NCBI RefSeq assembly: GCF_013363975.1
Contig: NZ_JABWGN010000006.1
Location: forward strand, 496,001 to 560,000
Length of the DNA: 64,000 nt
Reading direction: 5' to 3'
From: Nonomuraea montanisoli
GTDB lineage: Bacteria > Actinomycetota > Actinomycetes > Streptosporangiales > Streptosporangiaceae
Part shown: positions 30,689 through 37,564 of the stretch, piece by piece
Numbering within the stretch: the stretch's first letter is position 1
How the letters are laid out: each line of letters opens with the position of its first letter
The notes under the pieces: generated by a model
Database searches by the model: none
Seen by the model: the letters and a program-made list of their open reading frames with translations, nothing else
Told to the model about the DNA's origin: nothing
Program-made: the position numbers and the translations under genes

Positions 30689-33600
30689 TCAGACGCGGTT
30701 CCACTTCTGGTTCGTGCCGCCGTTGCACGTCCAGATCTGCACCTTGGTGCCGTTGGCCGTGCCGGCGCCGGAGACGTCGAGGCACTTGTTCGCCCCGACC
30801 GCGGTGATGGTGCCGTCGGCGTTGAGCCGCCACTTCTGGTTGTTCTGGCCGTTGCAGTCCCAGACGATCACCGCGGCGCCGTCCGCCGTGCCCGCCCCGC
30901 TGACGTCCAGGCACTTGCCGCCGGACGCCCGCAACTCACCGGCACTGGTCGAGGTCCACTGCTGGCCGGACTGCCCGTCGCAGTCCCAGATCCGCGCCTG
31001 AGCGCCGTTCGCCGGGGAGGCCCCGCCGACGTCCAGGCACCGCCCCGACCCCACTCCCTTCACCGCGCTCGTACTGCCGGACGGGCCACCTTGCCCCACG
31101 CCCTTGCCGGTGAAGGTGAAGGAGTCGACGTCGAACGCGTTCGCCGACGGCGCCTTGAAGACGATGAAGACGTCGCGGGTGCCGCCGGGGTCGGTGACCC
31201 GGACCGCGGGCAGGGAGACATAGGTGTTCCAGCCCCCGGTCGCCGTCACGGGACTCGAGGCGATGAGCGCCCCGGTCGGCGAGCCCGCGCGCAACTCGAT
31301 GGACGCCCCGGTGTCGGACGGCGCCGAGACACGGAAGGACACCGCGTCGATCCCGGACAGGTTGACCGGTGTGAAGGAGATCCAGTCGTTGTTCGAGACG
31401 TCACCGATCCGCCTGCCGCCCTCGGCCCCGGGTTCGTCGACGATCCGGACCCCGGACGAGCCGGTGAAGTGCTCGGCCTGCTTGTGCTTGGGCTGCAGGG
31501 TGACGCCGGCGCTGCCCTTCAGGCCCCCCTTGTCGGTGTAGTCGGCGGACACGACGTAGTAGACGTTGGCCGCCTCGTCGTGGCCGGAGGCGGTGGTCGT
31601 GACCGTCCCGGAGCAACCGGTGTACTGACCGGTGTCGTGGGCGTGCTGGTCGTGGCCGAGCGCGGTGATCACGTTGACCTTCGCACAGTCGACGGCGCCG
31701 TCCTCGGGGTCGGTGACGTTCACCGTGTAGGCCACCTGGTCGCCGAAGTCGATGAACCCGCCGTCGGGCGGAGCCGAGAGGACGACCTTGGGACGGGTGT
31801 TGCCGACGCTGACGGTCACGGTGGCGCCGCCCGTCTTCCCGCCGGGGTCCCGTACGGTCAGCCTGACGGTGTAGGTGCCGTTGGCGGTGTAGGTGTGGGA
31901 CGGGTTGGCGCCGGTGGAGGTGCCGCCGTCGCCGAAGTCCCACGCGTAGGTGATCGCGTCGCCGTCCGGGTCGGACGAGCCCGCCGAGGAGAACGCCACC
32001 GCCAGCGGCGCGCTGCCCGAGTCGGGGCCGGCGCTCGCCCTGGCGACAGGAGCGCGGTTCCCGGCCACGTAGTCGACCCGGTAGATGCCGTCGTCGGTGT
32101 TGTCGTGGCCGAAGCCGTTGCCCCAGTCGGCGTAGTACAGGGCGCCGTCAGGGCCGAACTTCATGTCGATGGGCGCGTGCGGAGCGAGCTGCGCGACGAA
32201 CCTATTGATCTTCAGAAGGTTGCCGGAGGAGTCGAGGCGGAACTCCTTGACGACGTTGCGGCTCCACTCGTAGAAGAACGGCGTCTTGTCGAAGTACTCG
32301 GGGAACTTGCGGTCCGAGGTGCTCGCCCGGTCGTAGTGGTAGAACGGGCCGCCCATCGGGGCCGCGCCGCCGCAGCAGTCGATCTCCGGGAACTCGGCCG
32401 AAGCGTGGTAGTCGTACCAGACCGTGGCGGGCTTGGCCGCGGGCAGGCTGGTCATGCCGGTGTTGTTGGGTGAGTCGTTGACCGGCGCCGAGCAGTTGAA
32501 CTTCGCGCCGGACGTGTTGGTGGCGAAGTTGAAGTCGTTGAACGGGATGTTGTTGCCGACGCAGTACGGCCAGCCGTAGAAGCCCGGCTGCTTGATCAGG
32601 TTCCACTCGACGGTGCCCTCAGGGCCGCGGTTGGGGTTCGCGCTGCCCGCGTCGGGGCCGTAGTCACCCACCGAGATCCAGCCGGTGTCCTTGTCGACGG
32701 CGAAGCGGAACGGGTTGCGAAAGCCCATCGCGTAGATCTCGGGGCGCGTCTTGGCGGTGCCGGGCGGGAAGAGGTTGCCCGACGGGACCGTGTAGGTGCC
32801 GTCGGCCTCGGGGTGGACGCGCAGGATCTTGCCGCGCAGGTCGTTGGTGTTGGCCGCGGAGCGCTGGGCGTCGTAGTGCTCGCGGCCGGGCCGTTCGTCG
32901 ATCGGCGCGTAGCCGCTGGAGCCGTTGGGATTGGTGTCGTCTCCGGGCCCGATGTAGAGGTTGCCGCCCGGGCCGAACGCGAGATAGCCGCCGGTGTGAC
33001 CGGGCTCGTCGACGTTGCGGTACGCCGGGACCTCGATGATCTTCTTCTCGCTCGCCAGGTCGAGGCTGGTGCCGTTGAAGGTGAAGCGCGACACGCGGTT
33101 CACCTCACCGGCGTTGGACGGCGAGTAGTTGAGGTAGATCCAGCCGTTGGTGGCGAAGCCGGGGTCCAGCGCCAGCCCGACCCCGCCGTCCTCGCCGCCG
33201 TCGTACACCGGCAGCGTGCCGATGACGCGCGTGCCCGCGCCACTGGCGGGGATCATGTTCACCTTGCCCGACCGCGAGATGGAGAAGACCCTGCCGTCGG
33301 CGGCCACGTCCAGCTCCATCGGCTGGTCCGGCGCCCCGTCGAGCGTCACCTTCTGGAACCGGGCCGCGACCGTGCCGCCGCAGTCGCCCGGCGCCGCGCC
33401 CGCCGCCCACGTCACCCCGCCCAGCAGGTGCTGCTTGAACAGCGGCTCCGAATAAGCGGATGCCTGGTGCCCCATCGCCGTGGCCCACACCCGGCCGCCC
33501 TCCGGGTTGTGGCACCAGGAGATCGGGTGGTCGGCGCCCATCTTGTTCGGCCCCGCGTCATAAGTCGTCTCGTCCGCGGTCACCAGCACGTGCACCGAGC

Positions 33601-34165
33601 CGCGCGCGTTCTTGTCGAAGTTGTACCACTCCTCCGTACGCGCCCACCGATCCGGCAGACTCTTCGTGGACGGATGCGCCTTGTCGGCCACCTTGGCGGT
33701 GCCCTGCACGGTCGCCGAATGCGCGGTCATGTGCGCGCCGGCCAGCACGACCTGGTCCCACCAGGGGAACTGCGCCTCGATGTTCATGTCGGTGGCGTTG
33801 TGGACGGCGACGACGCCGTGTCCGCCGCGCACGTACGCCTGGAAGGCCTGACGCTGGGCGTCGTTGTCCCACACCATGCCGTTGGTCTGGAACATGATCA
33901 CCGCGTCGTACGTGTTGAGGGTCGCGGTCGCGAAGACGGCCGAGTCCTCGCTGCGGTCGAGCTGGAAGTCGTTGTCGGCCGCCAGTTGCTGGAACATCGC
34001 GACACCGGCGGCGATGGAGTCGTGCCGGTAGGCGCCGCCCGCGGTCTCGGTGAACAGCAGCACCTTGAACTGCGCGGCGGCGGCGTGCGCCGCCGGCGGC
34101 GCACCGAGCGACGACAGCCATAACAGGGCCGCCGCCAGGGCGGGGAGCAGGCGTGATCTTCGCAT
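30689..34165 (-). CDS. Secreted ThuA + PQQ-type sugar dehydrogenase (GSDH) + PKD + CBM6 + CBM13 protein
   Basis: A 1,158-residue secreted multidomain protein. Signal peptide about 1-30; ThuA-like domain about 32-265 (VLLFTETAGGAYRHDSIAAG, DHPISWCHNPEGGRVWATAM); glucose/sorbosone dehydrogenase propeller about 270-660 (GLALDPGFATNGWIYLNYS, AANTNDLRGKILRVHPE, YAMGFRNPFRFAVDKDTG); PKD domain about 680-770 (DPDGDAITYAWDFGDGG); a second beta domain; CBM6 about 880-1010 (DVSNNDWISFTPVNLSG); CBM13 at the end. GSDH domains oxidise sugars with PQQ; ThuA proteins are linked to 3-keto-sugar metabolism. ATG 34165 has AGGAG upstream. It is divergent from lacI and heads the order ThuA-GSDH, esterase, GH27. 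Enzymatic activity is inferred. Confidence 0.9.
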   Translation of the reverse strand: MRRSRLLPALAAALLWLSSLGAPPAAHAAAAQFKVLLFTETAGGAYRHDSIAAGVAMFQQLAADNDFQLDRSEDSAVFATATLNTYDAVIMFQTNGMVWDNDAQRQAFQAYVRGGHGVVAVHNATDMNIEAQFPWWDQVVLAGAHMTAHSATVQGTAKVADKAHPSTKSLPDRWARTEEWYNFDKNARGSVHVLVTADETTYDAGPNKMGADHPISWCHNPEGGRVWATAMGHQASAYSEPLFKQHLLGGVTWAAGAAPGDCGGTVAARFQKVTLDGAPDQPMELDVAADGRVFSISRSGKVNMIPASGAGTRVIGTLPVYDGGEDGGVGLALDPGFATNGWIYLNYSPSNAGEVNRVSRFTFNGTSLDLASEKKIIEVPAYRNVDEPGHTGGYLAFGPGGNLYIGPGDDTNPNGSSGYAPIDERPGREHYDAQRSAANTNDLRGKILRVHPEADGTYTVPSGNLFPPGTAKTRPEIYAMGFRNPFRFAVDKDTGWISVGDYGPDAGSANPNRGPEGTVEWNLIKQPGFYGWPYCVGNNIPFNDFNFATNTSGAKFNCSAPVNDSPNNTGMTSLPAAKPATVWYDYHASAEFPEIDCCGGAAPMGGPFYHYDRASTSDRKFPEYFDKTPFFYEWSRNVVKEFRLDSSGNLLKINRFVAQLAPHAPIDMKFGPDGALYYADWGNGFGHDNTDDGIYRVDYVAGNRAPVARASAGPDSGSAPLAVAFSSAGSSDPDGDAITYAWDFGDGGTSTGANPSHTYTANGTYTVRLTVRDPGGKTGGATVTVSVGNTRPKVVLSAPPDGGFIDFGDQVAYTVNVTDPEDGAVDCAKVNVITALGHDQHAHDTGQYTGCSGTVTTTASGHDEAANVYYVVSADYTDKGGLKGSAGVTLQPKHKQAEHFTGSSGVRIVDEPGAEGGRRIGDVSNNDWISFTPVNLSGIDAVSFRVSAPSDTGASIELRAGSPTGALIASSPVTATGGWNTYVSLPAVRVTDPGGTRDVFIVFKAPSANAFDVDSFTFTGKGVGQGGPSGSTSAVKGVGSGRCLDVGGASPANGAQARIWDCDGQSGQQWTSTSAGELRASGGKCLDVSGAGTADGAAVIVWDCNGQNNQKWRLNADGTITAVGANKCLDVSGAGTANGTKVQIWTCNGGTNQKWNRV
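30692..31063 (-). repeat. CBM13 module 3 (ThuA-GSDH)
   Basis: Belongs with module 4: both have GGASPANGAQARIWDC in the first unit and VIVWDC in the second. QxW units: GQQW, NQKW, NQKW. Confidence 0.9.
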
Positions 34166-34346
34166 GGAGGGTCTCCTGGGGGTAACCGGTGACGGTCGGA
34201 GGTGGGACGACGTTCTCCTGGCTGAGGAACCGGCCGCTGGCGAAGGGCCGGTCATCTGCAGCACGCGGCCCGCCCGCCGCGCGCCGTCGAAGGTGAGGGG
34301 TCGTGCACGGGATCTCCTCACAGGAGGTTGGAGCCCTGATGTGCGC

Positions 34347-34399
34347 ACCGATTCAAACCGATTCGCCATGAAAGTAGGTCTGCCCGGCATAGCTGTCAA
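34347..34399 (-). promoter_or_regulatory. Promoter and operator of the ThuA-GSDH gene
   Basis: TTGACA and TACTTT at 17-base spacing, reading left. Transcription would begin near 34364, inside the ACCGATTC direct repeat, so a repressor there would block it. The half-site resembles the CGATTCG sites at 44181, 51040 and 52775. Confidence 0.6.
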
Positions 34400-34400
34400 G

Positions 34401-34500
34401 CCTGCTTATCGCGGCATATGAGGGACTCCCTGGTCGGCCCGGCGGATGGCCTGCTTATCACCGCTCGACGAGAAAGCGCAGGTCCGAATACTTATCACCG
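34401..34500. repeat. Three CTTATC boxes upstream of lacI
   Basis: CCTGCTTATC occurs exactly at 34401 and 34450; CTTATCACCG occurs exactly at 34454 and 34491. A fourth CTTATC is at 43012, again just upstream of a TTGAC -35 box of a minus-strand glycan gene. Confidence 0.6.
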
Positions 34501-34566
34501 GCATTTCGCCCCACCCGAGGCGGCCGGAAACAGACGATCTTGCCCAGGGGTGGCAGCAGATGAGTA

Positions 34567-34577
34567 TGAAACTTTCA
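34567..34577. promoter_or_regulatory. TGAAA-C-TTTCA palindrome upstream of lacI
   Basis: Perfect arms TGAAA/TTTCA around one base. The same type recurs at 51062 (GTGAAA-G-TTTCAC) and, looser, at 44012 (GATGAA-cgt-TTCATC). Confidence 0.6.
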
Positions 34578-34642
34578 CGCCCGGCGTGGTCACGACGATT
34601 CGATCTACGATGCTGAGGTGGGATGACCGGTGGAGGAGCGGG

Positions 34643-35674
34643 ATGAACATCGGCGAGATCGCCAAGCGGTCGGGCGTGGCGCGCAGCACCGTCTCCTACG
34701 CCCTGAGCGGCAAGCGCCCGGTGTCGGAGACGACCCGCCGGCGCATCCAGGCGGTCATCGACGAGCTGGGCTACCAGCCCAACGCCAGCGCCAAGGCCCT
34801 CAAGGAGGGCAGGACCCGCACCATCGGGCTCGTCATCCCGCCGGCCGGCCGCCGCCTCACCGACATGCAGCTCAGCTTCGTCGCCAGCGTCGTCGACGCC
34901 GCCGCACGCGCCGACCTCGACGTCCTGCTGTCGCCCTCCGGAGGCGAGCACGACCGCTCGTTCGAGCGCGTGGTGGGCGGCAGGCGCGTCGACGGCGTCA
35001 TCCTCATGGAGATCCGGCTGGAGGACGACCGGGTGACCCGCCTGCGGCGGAGCGGGCTGCCGTTCGTCGGCATCGGCCGCACCGACCGTCCCGACGAGAT
35101 GTCCTGGGTGGACCTCGACTACGAGACGCTGATCGCGCGGTGCGTGCATCACCTGGCCGACCTGGGCCACCGCCACGTCGCCCTGGTCAATCGCCCCGGC
35201 GAGCTGCTGGCCGCCGGGTACGGCCCGGCCCACCGCGCCCGGGCGGGCTTCAGCCGCGCCGTGGCCGAACGCGGGATGGAAGGCGTGCAGGCGTGCTGCG
35301 CCGACGACGCCCGCGCCGGAGTGTCGTGCGTCGGCCGGCTCCTCGCGGACCATCCCGGCCTGACCGCCGTCGCCACCATCAACGAGGCCGCGATGCCGGG
35401 CATGTACCGCGCGATCGAACGCGCGGGCCTGAGCGTGCCGGGCGACTTCTCCATCGCCGGGGTCGCGGGCCGCCACTGGGCCGAGAACCTGCATCCGCCG
35501 CTCACCGCCGCCGACGTGCCCGCCGACGAGCTCGGCGCCCACGCCGTCGACCTGCTCGTCCGCCGCATCGCCGACCCGGCCGCCGCTCATCACCGGCTGC
35601 TCGTCGCCCCGCCCGTCTCTCTGCGCGGAACGACCGGACCCGCACGCCCGCGCCCGTCGGCGGACCGGGGGTGA
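34643..35674 (+). CDS. LacI family transcriptional regulator
   Basis: A 343-residue LacI-type regulator. The helix-turn-helix and hinge are textbook: MNIGEIAKRSGVARSTVSYA, LSGKRPVSETTRRRIQAVID, then LGYQPNASAKALKEG. The periplasmic-binding-protein-like sensor domain follows (TIGLVIPPAGRRLT, DGVILMEIRLED, GHRHVALVNRP). ATG 34643 has GGAGGAG upstream; the frame is open for 75 codons further upstream but without any LacI features. It sits between two groups of CBM13 enzymes and is the leading candidate regulator of the island. The ligand is probably a released mono- or oligosaccharide. Confidence 0.93.
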   Translation: MNIGEIAKRSGVARSTVSYALSGKRPVSETTRRRIQAVIDELGYQPNASAKALKEGRTRTIGLVIPPAGRRLTDMQLSFVASVVDAAARADLDVLLSPSGGEHDRSFERVVGGRRVDGVILMEIRLEDDRVTRLRRSGLPFVGIGRTDRPDEMSWVDLDYETLIARCVHHLADLGHRHVALVNRPGELLAAGYGPAHRARAGFSRAVAERGMEGVQACCADDARAGVSCVGRLLADHPGLTAVATINEAAMPGMYRAIERAGLSVPGDFSIAGVAGRHWAENLHPPLTAADVPADELGAHAVDLLVRRIADPAAAHHRLLVAPPVSLRGTTGPARPRPSADRG

Positions 35675-35683
35675 ACGGCGACG

Positions 35684-35743
35684 CCGCCGGATCCGGCGGG
35701 CACGGTCACGCGCGGCGCGGCACCAGTCGGGCCGCGCCGCGCG
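35684..35743. terminator. Two hairpins between convergent lacI and ThuA-hydrolase genes
   Basis: A perfect 16-bp palindrome CCGCCGGATCCGGCGG (35684-35699) and a 12-bp stem CGCGCGGCGCGG/CCGCGCCGCGCG (35709-35720, 35732-35743) with an 11-base loop. They probably end transcription from both sides. Confidence 0.75.
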
Positions 35744-35750
35744 TCAGGCC

Positions 35751-37508
35751 TCAGACGCGGCTCCACTTCTGGTTGTTCTGGCCGTTGCACGTCCAGATCT
35801 GCACCCTGGTGCCGTTGGCCGTGCCGGCGCCCGACACGTCCAGGCACTTGTTCGCTCCCACCGCCGTGATGGTGCCGTCGGCGTTGAGCCGCCACTTCTG
35901 GTTGTTCTGCCCGTTGCAGTCCCAGACGATCACCGCGGTACCGTCCGCCGATCCCCCGCCGTTCACGTCCAGGCACTTGCCACTGGACGTCCGCAGCTCG
36001 CCGGCACCGGTCGAGGTCCACTGCTGAGCCGGCTGCCCGTTGCAGTCCCAGATCCGCGCCTGCGCCCCGTTCGCCGGGGAGGCCCCGCCGACGTCCAGGC
36101 ACCGCCCCGACCCCACACCGCGCAGCGCACTCGTACTGCCGGGTGTGCTGGTCAGTTCCTTGATCCGGATGTCGCGGAACGACACCACGTCGCCGGGCCC
36201 GTGGTTCTGGATGCCGACGTAGCCCTGCTGAAGCGAGCGGACCGGATCGGTGTTGGTGAAATCGTTGATCTTGATGCCGTTCAGGAACACCTGGAGCCGC
36301 TCCCCCTCGACCAGCAGCTCGTAGGTGTTCCACTGACCCGGCGGATTCAGCGCCGCGTCCCGCGCCGCGATGTCCGCCGCCTTGAACCCGTAGACCGCCC
36401 CCGTCGTCCTGTCCGGAGTGTCGGTCGCGTCGATCTGCACCTCGTATCCGGTGTCGAGGGCCGCGTTCGGGTCACTGGTGGCCGGGAACCCGACGATCAC
36501 CCCCGAGTTGGAGTCACCGGTCAGCTTCCAGTCGAGCTTCAGCGAGTAGGAACGCAACTCCTTGGCGCTGTACCACAGCATGCCCATGCCGCCCTGGGAG
36601 GTCAGCGTGGCGTCGCTGTTGGCGAACGACCCCGGCCCCGCCTGCGACCAGCCGGTCGTCGACCCCTTGTACAACGTCGTGTACCCGGTCTCCGGGCGGC
36701 AGTCGGCGTTGGCCGCCTTGGCCGCGTACCGGAGCCCGCCCAGCAGCAGCGTGCGGAAGTTCGGGTCGGCGTACGACTCCTGGGTGTGCCCCAGACCGGT
36801 GTAGAACGCGCGCCCGGAGGACTGGGGATGGCACCAGGTGATCGGGTGGTCGCCCATGCCGCCGCCGCTGTAGCTGCCCTCGTCGAGGCTCTGCAGCACC
36901 CGCACGCTGGAGCGGGGGTTGGTGCGGTAGTTGTACCACTCGTCGACGCGTGACCAGGTCGCCCCCAGATGAGCGGTCGCGGCGTGCGCCCTGTCCTCGT
37001 TCCGCACGGTGGCCTGCTGGATCGCCGGGTGGTTGTTGAACCAGGCCCCCATGAGCTGCCCGTAGTAGGGCCAGTTGTACTCGGTGTCAGCGGCCGAGTG
37101 CACCCCCACGTAGCCGCCCCCGCCGTCCACGTACGTCTGGAAGGCGGCCTGCTGGGTGTCGTTCAGCACGTCACCGGTGGTGCTGAGGAACACCACCGCC
37201 TGGTACTGGGCGAGGTTGGCCGCGGTGAAGGCGTTCGCGTCCTCGGTCGCGTCGACGGTGAAGTCGTTGGCGGCGCCCAGCTCGCGGACGGCCTGGATCC
37301 CGCGGGGGATCGAGTCGTGCCGGAACCCGGCGGTCTTGGAGAACACCAGCACCTTGAAGGCGGCGGCCTGGGCGGGGATGGCGGGGATCACGGTCGCGGC
37401 GGCGGCGGTGAGCGCCACCGCGGCCGTCGACAGCGTCCGCAGCACGGACGTCCTCCGCTCGCTCCCCGCGCCGCGCCCGAGCGCGCCGGGTGTCAGATGT
37501 CGCAGCAT
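35751..37508 (-). CDS. Secreted ThuA + 3-keto-disaccharide hydrolase (DUF1080) + CBM13 protein
   Basis: A 585-residue secreted protein. Signal peptide about 1-49 (TLSTAAVALTAAAATVIPAI); ThuA domain about 50-270 (VLVFSKTAGFRHDSIPRGI, YVGVHSAADTEYNWPYYG, HPITWCHPQSSGRAFYTGLG); 3-keto-disaccharide hydrolase/DUF1080 beta-sandwich about 280-455 (LYKGSTTGWSQAG, LKLDWKLTGDSNSGVIVGFP, YEVQIDATDTPD, GYVGIQNHG); CBM13 at the end. DUF1080 proteins cleave 3-keto-glycosides or bind glycans. ATG 37508 has GGAAGGA upstream. It is 56 bases after the GSDH-PKD gene and probably the third gene of that operon, pairing an oxidase with a hydrolase for oxidised sugars. Confidence 0.9.
   Translation of the reverse strand: MLRHLTPGALGRGAGSERRTSVLRTLSTAAVALTAAAATVIPAIPAQAAAFKVLVFSKTAGFRHDSIPRGIQAVRELGAANDFTVDATEDANAFTAANLAQYQAVVFLSTTGDVLNDTQQAAFQTYVDGGGGYVGVHSAADTEYNWPYYGQLMGAWFNNHPAIQQATVRNEDRAHAATAHLGATWSRVDEWYNYRTNPRSSVRVLQSLDEGSYSGGGMGDHPITWCHPQSSGRAFYTGLGHTQESYADPNFRTLLLGGLRYAAKAANADCRPETGYTTLYKGSTTGWSQAGPGSFANSDATLTSQGGMGMLWYSAKELRSYSLKLDWKLTGDSNSGVIVGFPATSDPNAALDTGYEVQIDATDTPDRTTGAVYGFKAADIAARDAALNPPGQWNTYELLVEGERLQVFLNGIKINDFTNTDPVRSLQQGYVGIQNHGPGDVVSFRDIRIKELTSTPGSTSALRGVGSGRCLDVGGASPANGAQARIWDCNGQPAQQWTSTGAGELRTSSGKCLDVNGGGSADGTAVIVWDCNGQNNQKWRLNADGTITAVGANKCLDVSGAGTANGTRVQIWTCNGQNNQKWSRV
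35754..36125 (-). repeat. CBM13 module 4 (ThuA-DUF1080)
   Basis: First unit has AQQW in place of NQQW; the [13 protein letters not shown] segment is shared with module 10 (GH39-like) although the two genes lie about 20 kb apart on opposite strands. Confidence 0.9.
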
Positions 37509-37564
37509 GCGTGTCCTTCCGTCACATCAGTGGGCGATCATGGTGCGGTCAAGGACGGGTGGCC

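Larger units (their letters stand above)
34166..34642. promoter_or_regulatory. Divergent control region between ThuA-GSDH and lacI
   Basis: 477 bases without a gene. For the minus-strand gene: TTGACA (34399-34394), 17-base spacer and TACTTT (34376-34371), with two ACCGATTC copies (plus strand, 34347 and 34357, 10-base period) just downstream as a likely operator, and a 7-bp hairpin ACCGGCC/GGCCGGT (34229-34252) in the leader. CTTATC boxes lie at 34405, 34454 and 34491; TGAAACTTTCA at 34567; SD GGAGGAG at 34632 for lacI. Confidence 0.7.
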
